DNA of 64,000 nt, from NCBI RefSeq assembly GCF_023746535.1, contig NZ_CP098747.1:2688501-2752500 (forward strand), in the 5' to 3' direction. The stretch is from Sneathiella marina. GTDB lineage: Bacteria > Pseudomonadota > Alphaproteobacteria > Sneathiellales > Sneathiellaceae. The notes below the pieces were generated by a model. That model worked only from the letters and a program-made list of their open reading frames with translations, was not told the DNA's origin and made no database searches. Within the stretch, counting starts at the first letter, position 1. Every line of letters begins with the position of its first letter. Both the position numbers and the translations under genes were made by a program. Below are positions 9,091 to 18,270 of this stretch, piece after piece.

Positions 9091-10386
9091 CTAAAGGTTC
9101 GGATAAATTGGAAAAGCATCACAAAGTATCTTCACCTCGGCCCGAACTTTTGCCTCGACAGCGCTGTTATCCTCCGGGTTTGCTACCAATCCGTCAAGGA
9201 CTTCGGCGATAAGATCGCCGACTTTTGCAAATTCTGCGGTCCCGAAACCACGGGTCGTCGCCGCAGGCGTTCCCAAACGGACACCGGACGTCACCATCGG
9301 CTTCTCCGGATCAAACGGAATACCGTTCTTGTTGCAGGTGATAAAGGCATTTTCCATGGACCGCTCGGCAACATTCCCGGTCAGTCCCTTGGGACGAAGA
9401 TCGACCAACATCACATGGGTATCCGTCCCGCCGGACACGATGTCCAGCCCGTGACGGATCAATGTCTTCGCCAGAATATCCGCATTGGCGACCACACGCG
9501 CCGCATATTCCCTGAATTCCGGTGACAAGGCTTCCTTGAACGCCACGGCCTTGCCGGCAATGACATGCATCAGGGGGCCGCCCTGCATACCGGGGAAGAT
9601 GGCTGAATTCACTTTCTTGGCGATGGCCGCATCGTCGGTCAGGACCATGCCGCCGCGCGGGCCGCGCAATGTTTTATGGGTCGTCGTCGTCGCCACATGG
9701 GCATGGGGAAACGGGCTTGGATGCAGACCGGCGGCCACAAGACCGGCGAAATGCGCCATATCCACCATGAAATACGCACCCACCTCATCGGCAATTTCCC
9801 GGAACGCGGCGAAATCGAGGGTCCGCGGATAGGCAGATCCACCGGCAATAATCAATTGTGGCTTATGCTCTTTGGCAAGGGCGCGCACCTCGTCCATGTT
9901 GATTTGATGGGTTTCCTTGTCGACGCCGTAATGCACGGCGTTGAACCATTTACCGGACTGGTTGGGCTTGGCGCCATGGGTCAGATGCCCGCCGGCGTCC
10001 AGGGACAGGCCCAGAATGGTATCGCCCGGCTTGATCAGCGCCATAAAGGCGCCCTGGTTTGCCTGCGATCCAGAATTGGGCTGCACATTGACAAACTCGC
10101 AGCCGAACAGTTCCTTCGCCCGCTCGATGGCCAGTGTTTCGACAATATCCACATACTCGCAGCCGCCATAATAGCGGCGTCCAGGATAGCCTTCCGCATA
10201 TTTATTGGTCAACACCGATCCCTGCGCCGCCATGACGGCGGGGCTGACGATATTTTCCGACGCGATCAGCTCGATCTGGTTTTGCTGCCGTCCAAGTTCC
10301 TGGCCAATGGCCGCAAAAACATCGGGATCATCCCGTCCCAAATCCGCGTCAAAGATATCAAATTTTTCTAAAGTTTGTAGGGTCAA
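9091..10386 (-). CDS. glyA: Serine hydroxymethyltransferase
   Basis: PLP enzyme interconverting serine and glycine with transfer of a one-carbon unit to tetrahydrofolate. The PLP-lysine motif [14 protein letters not shown] and the [10 protein letters not shown] substrate loop are intact. No in-frame ATG lies near the start. I choose the TTG complementary to 10384-10386: it gives 431 aa, starts MTLQTLEKF and has GGAG 8 nt upstream. A longer TTG start at 10470 would add a 28-residue extension without homology character. It is the first gene of the glyA-to-thiL chain. Confidence 0.94.
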   Translation of the reverse strand: MTLQTLEKFDIFDADLGRDDPDVFAAIGQELGRQQNQIELIASENIVSPAVMAAQGSVLTNKYAEGYPGRRYYGGCEYVDIVETLAIERAKELFGCEFVNVQPNSGSQANQGAFMALIKPGDTILGLSLDAGGHLTHGAKPNQSGKWFNAVHYGVDKETHQINMDEVRALAKEHKPQLIIAGGSAYPRTLDFAAFREIADEVGAYFMVDMAHFAGLVAAGLHPSPFPHAHVATTTTHKTLRGPRGGMVLTDDAAIAKKVNSAIFPGMQGGPLMHVIAGKAVAFKEALSPEFREYAARVVANADILAKTLIRHGLDIVSGGTDTHVMLVDLRPKGLTGNVAERSMENAFITCNKNGIPFDPEKPMVTSGVRLGTPAATTRGFGTAEFAKVGDLIAEVLDGLVANPEDNSAVEAKVRAEVKILCDAFPIYPNL

Positions 10387-10649
10387 TTGCAGATCTCCAT
10401 CTCGCTGGAAAATAAACGAAGTCGAAACATAACCGGATTGAATCCTGATTTCGCAGGATGGATAGCACAAGACGTCTCCCCTTCATAGAGGAAGTCGACT
10501 TATTTCCCGGCTTTTTTCTGTGGTTATAGCGTCTTTGTTGATGTCCGGTGAAGAAGATCGATCCGAACCGGCAGGGCGGCCCATCAAGATCCTGAAAAAA
10601 ATGACAGTAACAACATCAGGTCAGCTTGTGTGCAAACACGGTGAACGTG

Positions 10650-10820
10650 ATACCGGCCAGTTGCATAGAGGGCGGACTGATCTTATCAATAATTGGGGTA
10701 CCGGGATATCAATTGGCGTTCTTGCTGGCGGCCGTATCAGGTATCACCGCTCTCATTGCAACTGTAATGGCCCAAAGCGGCGCGCAGGGAAAATACTCCG
10801 AGCGCGCCCATTGTGTTTGA
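10650..10820 (+). pseudogene. Possible relic of a transporter C-terminus
   Basis: The 489-bp gap between glyA and the NmrA-like gene contains a frame that from about 10650 reads IPASCIEGGLILSIIGVPG then a second hydrophobic stretch and a polar tail ending in a stop at 10818-10820. This resembles the last helices and tail of an MFS-type permease, but no start or body is present. I call it a probable decayed fragment. The rest of the gap (10387-10649) shows only the glyA leader. Confidence 0.3.
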
Positions 10821-10875
10821 TTGCCAGGCTTGCGGCGGCGGTGCGAATGCCTTTTCCCAATGGCTTGAACCGGCG

Positions 10876-11994
10876 TCAAGCGAACTGTCCAGCAACCAAT
10901 TTCAAGTCTTTCGGCTCGTGGGTCTCACGCCACACGGCATCATCCAGACAGAATGTCGGGTCCTTGAGCATGACGAAATCCCTTTCAGCAGCGACAGCAT
11001 TCATGTCAGGTGCCCGGGTGGTGAGGATTTTTAACAAGGTGCCAATGGATTTGAGCTTGCCCGTGAAGCTCGGCTTGAGTTCCGGGCGGTCGGCGACGTA
11101 ACGGCGAGCGATGCTTTCCATGCTCTCAGGCGTCCTTCCGCCGACGATCGCAACATCCCGGGTCGGGGCATTAACCGCAAACGCACCACGTCGGTATTCG
11201 TCGGCGTAGAGCCTTAACACGTAACCACCCGCATCGGAATAACGGGATGCTGCGGACTGTGTCCCGAGTGCCTTGAACGCCTTAAGCATCATTTTTTCCG
11301 GGATGTCTCGATATTTCACTTCCCGGCCAAGTGCTCTCCCCATCGCGGCGGCAATTTCGTTGGGCGATATCAGTTCAGGACCCGTGGGCCGGTATGTCTT
11401 GCCCGCATGGGTGGCGGGATCAACCAGCGCACCGACAGAAACACTTGCAATATCCTCGTTGGAGGGGGCTGCGTTCTTTTTAACATTTCCGTCTCCAAGC
11501 GGCATGGAAAACACACCGAGTTGCGCTGCGGTCTCCAACCCAACCATATAGTTATCGGCGAACCACCCAACATTGATGGTGGTAACAGTCATTTCAGGCC
11601 GCATCTGTATCAAAATGTCACCCATGTAGACCGCTTGTGTCATCGGTGAGTGGTGGTTCGCAGCTGAGAGCCATTGACCAAGGGTAACGACATGTTCGAG
11701 TTCGGCCTCATAAGCGGCGGCTGTGAAGGCCGCGTAAAAATATAAGGGGTTGGCCGCTGCGGGCGCGCATTGGTAGGCGCGCTTGACGCCAGCCATCGCC
11801 GCCCGCATATCGGTGATCGAATACTGGTTGCCAACGAAGATCTCCGCCCCGGCGTTTTCAAGCGCTTTGCTTCTGTGGTCCAGCTTTCGCACGAAGGCAC
11901 GGACGGGAAAACCCTTCTCAAGCAGCTGCAGAACCGTCGGTGTTCCGGTTTTTCCGGTGGCGGATGTAACGAGAATTTTAGGCTTTGTGGACAT
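10876..11994 (-). CDS. NmrA-like NAD(P)-binding oxidoreductase
   Basis: A 372-aa protein with an N-terminal Rossmann fold; the dinucleotide loop VTSATGKTG lies at residues about 9-17. The next 230 residues follow the NmrA/atypical SDR layout, with a PTGPELIS block near 205 that is typical of this group. Substrate unknown. It lies 30 bp downstream of the GST gene on the same strand, so the pair probably forms one operon, divergent from an AraC-type regulator at 12810. Roles in detoxification or redox sensing are inference. Confidence 0.82.
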   Translation of the reverse strand: MSTKPKILVTSATGKTGTPTVLQLLEKGFPVRAFVRKLDHRSKALENAGAEIFVGNQYSITDMRAAMAGVKRAYQCAPAAANPLYFYAAFTAAAYEAELEHVVTLGQWLSAANHHSPMTQAVYMGDILIQMRPEMTVTTINVGWFADNYMVGLETAAQLGVFSMPLGDGNVKKNAAPSNEDIASVSVGALVDPATHAGKTYRPTGPELISPNEIAAAMGRALGREVKYRDIPEKMMLKAFKALGTQSAASRYSDAGGYVLRLYADEYRRGAFAVNAPTRDVAIVGGRTPESMESIARRYVADRPELKPSFTGKLKSIGTLLKILTTRAPDMNAVAAERDFVMLKDPTFCLDDAVWRETHEPKDLKLVAGQFA

Positions 11995-12024
11995 CTTGTT
12001 TGTTCCTTTTCGTTGAGGATATGT

Positions 12025-12690
12025 TTAGCTCGCGACAAGCTCACCACTTATGATGCCCATAATCGTTTTCTCTTCTTCCATTAAGAGTTTTACAAATACA
12101 GGATGGGCTTTAATACGCTTTACCATAGCCGCCATCTTTGGCCAGCGAGCGTCATCAATATGGAACTTCCCGAATTCTGCATTTATTATTGGCGACACAA
12201 CACTAATGTCAGCAAGTCCAATATTTTCGCCAAAGAAGAAGCCATTTTCTGGCGCTTGATCTTCCAGATAATCAAAAATGGGGGGTAAGGTTTCGTTTAA
12301 GGCAGTCGCTACGCGCGCTTCATCGGTTTTTTGTTTGTAGAAATTTGGTTGCAGGACAACTTCCTGGAAAACGACAGCGCAAGCCGGGAATAAAACAGAA
12401 CCGGCATATTCTTCGAGCCAACGGCATTTTGCACGATCTTGTGGGTTTGAAGGAATAAGCGATGTTTCAGGATGCATCGCTTCGATATATTCAATAATGA
12501 TACTGGAATCAGAAATATGAAAATCGCCATCCCCAAAAGCCGGGATGAAGCCACGCGGGCTGATGGCCAGAAATTCCGGAGTCTTGGTGCCAGGCAGGAC
12601 CGAAATTTGCTCATATTCCAGACCTTTAATTTCCAGCGCGGCGAGAACCTTGCGAACATTGGGTGAAATAGTTACTCCATAAACTTTCAT
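12025..12690 (-). CDS. Glutathione S-transferase family protein
   Basis: A 221-aa soluble protein. The N-terminal thioredoxin-like domain starts MKVYGVTISPNVRKV, with a serine where GSTs place the catalytic Ser/Cys, then RGFIPAFGDG and the glutathione-contact DSSIIIEYIE (about 61-70). The C-terminal all-helical domain includes NIGLADISVVS. Substrate unknown. It is the first gene of a probable two-gene operon with the NmrA-like gene, sharing a roughly 120-bp divergent promoter region with the GlxA-type regulator. Confidence 0.9.
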   Translation of the reverse strand: MKVYGVTISPNVRKVLAALEIKGLEYEQISVLPGTKTPEFLAISPRGFIPAFGDGDFHISDSSIIIEYIEAMHPETSLIPSNPQDRAKCRWLEEYAGSVLFPACAVVFQEVVLQPNFYKQKTDEARVATALNETLPPIFDYLEDQAPENGFFFGENIGLADISVVSPIINAEFGKFHIDDARWPKMAAMVKRIKAHPVFVKLLMEEEKTIMGIISGELVAS

Positions 12691-12809
12691 TTTAAATACT
12701 CCTGTTGAGAGGGGCTAATCGACGGTTTGAGACACGAACTCATCCAAACATATGCCGTGACAATGGCCTGCATAAGCGTTATAAAAGACAGAAAAAGTCT
12801 GATCGGGAC

Positions 12810-13793
12810 ATGAAAATGAAAAATGTAGCCATTCTAGCTGCCGAGAACAGTGTGCTCTCCACGATTGCCTCTCCCATGGATATGTTTTTGCAGGCTGGCG
12901 TATTGTGGAATGTAACCATGGGGAAAATGCCGTCTCCCCTGTTCAACGCGAAGATTGTCACCTCTGATGGCAAGCCGGTGAACGCCGTAAGCAACGTACC
13001 GATCATACCGGCCTGTTCGATGCATGACATGGAAGATCCGGATCTTGTTATTATTCCCTCTCAAGGATTTTTTTTCGACCCTCGGGAAAAGAGCCATGGC
13101 GACAGGATAAACTGGCTGAAACACTGTTACGAAAAGGGTTCTGATCTCGCCAGCGTTTGCGGCGGAGCATTTACACTCGCTTCTACCGGACTCCTGGACG
13201 GGAAAACAGCGACAACGCATTGGGGATTGGCGGCAAAGTTCAAAAGGAGTTTTCCGAATGTCAATTTGCGGACTGATCTTCTTGTGACCGATGAAGGACG
13301 CCTATTTTGCGGCGGGGGAATTTCTGCGGATCTTAATCTGTCTCTCTATCTCATCAGAAAATATTGTGGCCGCGAAGTGGCCTTGCAGAGTTCTCGATGC
13401 ACATTGGTGGATCTCGATAGCGTATATCAATCGCCTTTTTCAGTATTCAGCCCGGAAAAAAACCATAGCGATATTAAAATTCTGAACGCGCAGGAATGGA
13501 TGGAAAATAATTATCGAAACGATATCAATGTGCAAATGCTGGCAAATGAAGCGGATATGAGCGTTCGCCAATTCAACAGGCGGTTCAAGGCTGCAACCAA
13601 CGAAACAGTAACCAAATACCATCAGCTCATTCGGGTTGAGGCCGCAAAAACCAACCTGGTGAACACCAGCTTGTCTTTTGAGGAAATATCAATGAATTCC
13701 GGCTACGAAAATATCAGTTTCTTCAGGCGGGTGTTCAAACAGAATACCAGTGTAACACCGGCGGAATATCGGCGGCGCTTCTGCCAAATCTGA
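12810..13793 (+). CDS. GlxA-family AraC-type transcriptional regulator
   Basis: A 327-aa regulator. The N-terminal DJ-1/PfpI-like domain (about 1-185) carries ASVCGGAFTLA at the nucleophile-elbow position; the C-terminal 100 residues hold two AraC helix-turn-helix motifs (INVQMLANEADMSVRQFNRR and the SFEEISMNSGYENISFFRRV block). I use the ATG at 12810; a longer TTG start at 12705 reads into sequence without domain character. It is divergent from the GST-NmrA pair, which it plausibly controls (inference from position). Confidence 0.88.
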   Translation: MKMKNVAILAAENSVLSTIASPMDMFLQAGVLWNVTMGKMPSPLFNAKIVTSDGKPVNAVSNVPIIPACSMHDMEDPDLVIIPSQGFFFDPREKSHGDRINWLKHCYEKGSDLASVCGGAFTLASTGLLDGKTATTHWGLAAKFKRSFPNVNLRTDLLVTDEGRLFCGGGISADLNLSLYLIRKYCGREVALQSSRCTLVDLDSVYQSPFSVFSPEKNHSDIKILNAQEWMENNYRNDINVQMLANEADMSVRQFNRRFKAATNETVTKYHQLIRVEAAKTNLVNTSLSFEEISMNSGYENISFFRRVFKQNTSVTPAEYRRRFCQI

Positions 13794-13825
13794 GTATCGT
13801 TGCAATGGGCACTGCATAGGGAGCT

Positions 13826-14572
13826 TCATTTTTTCAAGGACTTACCCGCGTTCGCAAATTTACCAGTTAAAGCGGCCTGAGTATTGATCAGCGCCCCCAT
13901 GTTCAGCGCGTCGCTAAGTCCCCCATGACGCGTTGCCCGATGGAGTTGCTTGGTCTGACCTACCGCCAGTTTATCTCGAGCGACGATCGTATTGGTGAAG
14001 AGTTCGACTTCTTCTGCAAGAGCCTGCCCGTTTTCGGTTAGTCTATTAATCAAGCTCATGTCATATAGCCGCTCAGCTGAAATCGTCTCACCCAGTACAG
14101 CCAATTCCAGCGCCAGTCTCGGACCAAGCAATTTACTCAATACCGGTGTATTAATAGCTGCGGGGAAATTGTGCCGCATTTCAGAAACCTGGAATCGCGC
14201 TGTTTTGTCGGCAAGAACAAAGTCACATCCCATGGCCAGAGTAAAGCCGCCGGCAAAAGCACAACCGCGCACCACTGCGACGGACGGCAAATCACCTTCA
14301 TCAAGCATCCGGAAGATATTCGCCCATTCATCATCCGCTGCAGCGAATTCTTCATGGGATAGCGCGTTGTCGAAGGATTGTAAGTCGCGGCCAGCGCAAA
14401 AATGCTCCCCCACGCCGTCAATAAGCAGGCAACGACAGGCCGGATCTTCCAGCGCCCGCGCAATCCCGTCGTGAAGCTGAGCGACCATCCTTGAATCGAA
14501 CGCGTTGCGCTTTTCCGGCTTATTGAGGCGCAAATTTGTAACCCCGTCTTGTTTGTTTACCGTGATGCTCAT
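13826..14572 (-). CDS. Enoyl-CoA hydratase/isomerase family protein
   Basis: A 248-aa crotonase-fold protein. The CoA-binding oxyanion segments are FCAGRDL (near 55) and CAFAGGFTLAMGCD (near 102-115). At the first catalytic-glutamate position of classical hydratases there is Thr; the second (VSEMRHN) keeps Glu. It may therefore be an isomerase or lyase rather than a hydratase. AGGA lies about 8 nt before the ATG at 14570-14572. It is convergent with the AraC gene (32 bp gap), with no obvious operon partner. Confidence 0.85.
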   Translation of the reverse strand: MSITVNKQDGVTNLRLNKPEKRNAFDSRMVAQLHDGIARALEDPACRCLLIDGVGEHFCAGRDLQSFDNALSHEEFAAADDEWANIFRMLDEGDLPSVAVVRGCAFAGGFTLAMGCDFVLADKTARFQVSEMRHNFPAAINTPVLSKLLGPRLALELAVLGETISAERLYDMSLINRLTENGQALAEEVELFTNTIVARDKLAVGQTKQLHRATRHGGLSDALNMGALINTQAALTGKFANAGKSLKK

Positions 14573-14712
14573 TTTCAATCCTTCTCCCGAGTTAAGTTGG
14601 CACTCCAAGTCGCCAATCTACAACCACTTCAATCTCCAGCACCACCTCATAAGTTGACATTATTCGGAACATCTACCTCTGACCCGGAACCAACTTCCCT
14701 CTTCAGCCTCGA

Positions 14713-15465
14713 TCAATCAGCAAGCCAGTCCGTGTCATAATTGAAGGCCCGCGCGATCCGGGACGTTATTTTTTCAGCGGCCTGTATATCGTTGCTGGAA
14801 AGATTCTCCCGCCACCGCCCGATCCGCACCGAATGATCCAAGCGGGAAAGGCCTTGTGACGTCACGGCTTCGACAAACTGCTTGTTGTTGGTATCCTGAA
14901 CACGCGCCGCCCATTTTCGAAGATATGCCTCATTCTCCTCTGGCGGAAGCCCGAGGATCGAACAAATATTCAGCGCAAAGCCATAGGGATCCCGGATCAT
15001 GTCTTCAAAGTAAACCAGCTTCGCCACAGACTTGACCCGGCCATATCCATGCGAATTGATATGGGCCCAATGATGGGCGCATCTTTCAACAAGTGGCCTG
15101 TCCAGCCAGTGCTGCCAATCCGGCGGGCGCGGATGGTGGCCCCAGTTCTGGTCGACGCCAATTCGCAACGAACTGATAGCATCGAGCGGGTGACGGACGA
15201 TCCAGAAGAGCTGAATGGCGGGATGCGTGGCCAACAGGATATCCAGCGAAAATGAAAGCCCGTCATCGACCGGATGCCCCGGTGACTCGCGCGGAACCTT
15301 TACCGCCCAGCAGTCGGTTTCCGAGCGATCAAGCACATCCTGAAAGGGCGGCTCGCTCTCATAGACATAAGGGCCGAGGCCGTCAAACAACTCCCCGAAA
15401 ATCGACGTCCCGCTCCGCCCACAGCCAAGAACCATCACCGGGGGATATTGTCTGCTACCTGTCAT
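14713..15465 (-). CDS. Sulfotransferase family protein
   Basis: A 250-aa protein with the two PAPS-binding segments of sulfotransferases: the 5'-phosphosulfate loop GCGRSGTS near residues 14-21 and the 3'-phosphate motif VRHPLDAISS near 89-98. The acceptor is unknown; bacterial relatives modify carbohydrates, lipids or small molecules. It stands alone, with a 140-bp gap to the enoyl-CoA hydratase-like gene and 137 bp to a divergent histidine phosphatase. Confidence 0.85.
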   Translation of the reverse strand: MTGSRQYPPVMVLGCGRSGTSIFGELFDGLGPYVYESEPPFQDVLDRSETDCWAVKVPRESPGHPVDDGLSFSLDILLATHPAIQLFWIVRHPLDAISSLRIGVDQNWGHHPRPPDWQHWLDRPLVERCAHHWAHINSHGYGRVKSVAKLVYFEDMIRDPYGFALNICSILGLPPEENEAYLRKWAARVQDTNNKQFVEAVTSQGLSRLDHSVRIGRWRENLSSNDIQAAEKITSRIARAFNYDTDWLAD

Positions 15466-15602
15466 TTTACGGCTTCCACATTTCCATCTGGTGCCTGACC
15501 CTGTAATATGCTCATCAGACTGAAATTGTAGTCATCATGTTAACATAACTAAAGCCAATACCTTAATATCGACTGTCAGGCGTATTAGTGGGGTGAAATT
15601 TC

Positions 15603-16157
15603 GTGAAAGTTATTGAAATACGCCGGCATGCCATGCGGCAAAAACCAAAAGCGCATCTTTCTTTGGAAGGCATAGAGCTCGCCAAATTTGCCAGCGCTCG
15701 AATGGGCCCTTATGACCGAGTGATTACCAGCCGGTTACCCAGATCCATGGAAACAGCCGTCGCAATGGGGTTTGAGGGCGCTGAGCACCTTGAAGAGTTG
15801 GGAGATATACCGGATGACATACTTGAAAAACTAAACTGGCCGAACACTTTGCAAGCCATTTCAGAAATCATAAAAACCAATAAGGACTGTTTTCAATTTG
15901 CCAGGCGGCAAGCAAAAATCTGGCTAAACTGTATAAAAGATCTTCCTGAGGAAAGCAGGATTTTGATCATTTCTCATGGCGGGATCATGGAACTGGGCGT
16001 GATGGGCAGCATCTGCCTCGATGGCTCTTCGGTCACAATTGACGCATTTGGGTATTGCGAAGGAATACGCCTTGAATATGAAAGTGAGAAATATGTGAAT
16101 TTCAATCCTCAACTGATGCCGGAAGAAAGACGGCTAATAAACAGCACGCAGGATTAG
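15603..16157 (+). CDS. Histidine phosphatase superfamily protein (RHA variant)
   Basis: A 184-aa protein starting at a GTG. It opens MKVIEIRRHAMRQ, where the superfamily's RHG loop reads RHA (the catalytic His is kept), and has the second histidine loop ISHGGIMEL near residue 121. Spacing of the two loops fits a phosphoglycerate mutase-like or SixA-like phosphatase. Substrate unknown. No neighbour suggests a pathway. Confidence 0.8.
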   Translation: MKVIEIRRHAMRQKPKAHLSLEGIELAKFASARMGPYDRVITSRLPRSMETAVAMGFEGAEHLEELGDIPDDILEKLNWPNTLQAISEIIKTNKDCFQFARRQAKIWLNCIKDLPEESRILIISHGGIMELGVMGSICLDGSSVTIDAFGYCEGIRLEYESEKYVNFNPQLMPEERRLINSTQD

Positions 16158-16243
16158 ATCTGACTTCAAATTATTTCTGTTATTTGGAAATGTTCTATGG
16201 AACATTTGTCCTTTACATGTTGAGTGACTGGTATTGAAAGAGA

Positions 16244-17023
16244 ATGAATATGAGTAAATCTATCGTTTTTATTCCGGGGGCGTTTGCCGGTGCCTGGACC
16301 ATGGACAACCTGTGCACCTATTTTACCGAGCAGGGTTTCGACTGCCATGCCCCGAATTTCCGCCACCATGCGGGCGGTCCGCGGGCCGAAGCGGATCCAG
16401 CCCTCGCCGGGTCCAGTATAGATGACTATACAAATGACATGGCGGCGCTGATCGCAACGCTGGATGATAAACCGATCCTGTTCGGCCATGCGGTGGGGGC
16501 GATTATCGCGCAGAAACTCGCCGCCCGGGGGCTTGCCAGCGCGATCATTCTCATCAATTCCAACGGCATCTGGGGCATGCTGCCGCCGACGGAGGAAGAA
16601 CGGAATCTCGGCCGTGACCTGATGGCCGCGGCCCCCTTTGCCGGGCAGACCATGAATGTCGAGTTTGACATGATGGCGGCCTTCGCCCTCAATAACATGA
16701 CGCCCGAGGCCCAGCATACGGTCTTCAATCAGCTGGAGCCGGAATCAGGCCAGGTCATGTTCGAGCTGTTCTACTGGATGTTCGACAACAACAAGGCCGT
16801 TCATGTGGAAACGGACAAGGTTGACTGCCCCGTCCTGGTCCTGACCGGTGCCGATGACAAGGCGGTATCAACGGAAACCGCACAGGCCCTGGCGGCTAAA
16901 TATGGCGACCGCGCCACCTATTACCAGGTGCCAAACGCCGCGCATTTCATGATGATGGAAGACGTCTGGCCGCAGATGGCGGACTATTGCCGGAACTGGC
17001 TGGCAGAAAAACAGGTCCCCTAA
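16244..17023 (+). CDS. Alpha/beta hydrolase-fold protein with Ala at the nucleophile position
   Basis: A 259-aa alpha/beta hydrolase fold: oxyanion strand VFIPGAFAGAW (8-18), nucleophile elbow FGHAVGAII (near 80-88), acid loop LTGADDKAV (near 200) and histidine loop VPNAAHFMM (near 227). The elbow has Ala (GCG) where the family has Ser in G-H-S-x-G, while the Asp and His are kept. It may be a non-hydrolytic relative, such as a lyase or binding protein, or an inactivated enzyme. GAAAGAG lies just before the ATG. It is a single-gene unit. Confidence 0.85.
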   Translation: MNMSKSIVFIPGAFAGAWTMDNLCTYFTEQGFDCHAPNFRHHAGGPRAEADPALAGSSIDDYTNDMAALIATLDDKPILFGHAVGAIIAQKLAARGLASAIILINSNGIWGMLPPTEEERNLGRDLMAAAPFAGQTMNVEFDMMAAFALNNMTPEAQHTVFNQLEPESGQVMFELFYWMFDNNKAVHVETDKVDCPVLVLTGADDKAVSTETAQALAAKYGDRATYYQVPNAAHFMMMEDVWPQMADYCRNWLAEKQVP

Positions 17024-17296
17024 TCCCCTGTATCTTAAAGAACGGCGATGGTCCTGTCAGGTTCAGCCGCAAGAGATATTCTCAGGAGTAAAGTATTTGT
17101 ACTGCCTCATGCCGGAAGCTGCCCTTCCGCAGGTGCATTTCCCGCCCGGTTTCAATTTACAGCTTGCCGTGTTAAATAGTAATTTCAGCTTCTCGCAACG
17201 ATTTGTTCGACCCGCGCCGCAGGTGCGGATTAATCAAATTGCGGCCTGCACAGGCCCTGCAGCGGGGTGCATAAACCGGAATTGGGGGAAAGATCC
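17024..17296. other. Intergenic stretch without a supported gene
   Basis: About 270 bp between the alpha/beta hydrolase and the methyltransferase. It contains a short hairpin-like GGAAGCTGCCCTTCC (17112-17126) and no convincing reading frame. The methyltransferase Shine-Dalgarno GGGGGAAAG lies at its end. Confidence 0.4.
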
Positions 17297-17971
17297 ATGT
17301 CGCGGGACAGCACCGTTAAAAAGACCGGGGGCACCGACAGCAAACAGGGCTTCAATTCCTTGAAAGACGGCTCCACGGATTCGGCGGCTATTGCAACCTA
17401 TTACGATGACTGGGCTGAGACCTATGACGCGACCTTAAAAAACTGGGACTACCAGGCCCCAGACGACGCCGTGGCAATCCTTTGCGAGCATTTGCAGGCT
17501 GGCGACGATATTCTGGATGTTGGCTGCGGTACCGGACTGTTCGGCAACGCCCTGTCCCGCCAGCTGGATTGCCGTATTGAAGGCCTCGATATTTCGACGG
17601 CCTCCCTGGAAATAGCGGAAAGAAAGGGTGGGTACGATCGCTTGCGGCGCCACGACTTACAAGACAGCCCGTTGCCAGTCCCCGATAATGCGTTTGATGC
17701 CGCCGCCTGTGTGGGAGTTATGACCTATATTGAAGATGCAGCAGGTCTGCTGGCTGATCTGTGCCGTATCATTCGGCCTGGTGGCTATATCCTGTTTACA
17801 CAGCGTGACGATCGCTGGGTCGAGAAGAATTTTGGATCTCTAATGGGCAATTTTGAGGAGCGTAAGCTTTGGACGCCCCTTAAGATAAGCAAAGCCAAAC
17901 CCTATTTACCAAAAAACGAAGATTTCAAGGACAGCATTCAGGTCATCTATGTGCTCTGCCAAGTCGTCTGA
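17297..17971 (+). CDS. Class I SAM-dependent methyltransferase
   Basis: A 224-aa protein. After a hydrophilic N-terminus comes ATYYDDWAETYDA and then the SAM-binding glycine loop ILDVGCGTGLFG (near residues 73-84), an acidic post-II segment GLDISTASLE and the motif IV region AACVGVMTYIED. It resembles the Williams-Beuren/UbiE-like small-molecule methyltransferases. Substrate unknown. I choose ATG 17297 with GGGGGAAAG about 6 nt upstream; an upstream GTG at 17267 lacks a site. It begins the accessory-looking 17-22 kb stretch. Confidence 0.85.
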   Translation: MSRDSTVKKTGGTDSKQGFNSLKDGSTDSAAIATYYDDWAETYDATLKNWDYQAPDDAVAILCEHLQAGDDILDVGCGTGLFGNALSRQLDCRIEGLDISTASLEIAERKGGYDRLRRHDLQDSPLPVPDNAFDAAACVGVMTYIEDAAGLLADLCRIIRPGGYILFTQRDDRWVEKNFGSLMGNFEERKLWTPLKISKAKPYLPKNEDFKDSIQVIYVLCQVV

Positions 17972-18270
17972 TCCCGCCCTCGGCTGTTGCCCGTCTGGCG
18001 ACGGGAAGGATGCCCGAAACGGCCCACAAACCGACCTTTGACAGCGGGAAAAGCCATGCCCGCTAGCCGCGCAGCCGCAAACCAACAATGGTAAGAAGCG
18101 GATAAAAAAGGAAAAATCTAGAAGTTAAGTGTCAGTCGGCAATTCCCAAAGAGATGTCTAAATTACGCGTAGACGCGTTGGCAGATCCGTTTCAAGAATT
18201 TCCGATTGACCTGCTAACGCTCGCTTTATAATAATAGTACTTATTCTTGTTCGCGTTCAGGTAATTTCTT
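17972..18270. other. Intergenic region with a short dispersed repeat
   Basis: No gene is supported here. The 25-mer around 18026-18050 (GGCCCACAAACCGACC then TTTGACAGC) recurs with three mismatches near 20003-20027 (GGCTCACAACCCAACC then TTTGACAGC). Base composition shifts to AT-rich as the lipoprotein gene begins. Confidence 0.4.

Noticed and set aside
13826-14572. Placing this enoyl-CoA hydratase in the valine cluster
   Set aside because: It is about 17 kb away from the other genes, lacks a classical catalytic Glu and has no linked pathway gene.
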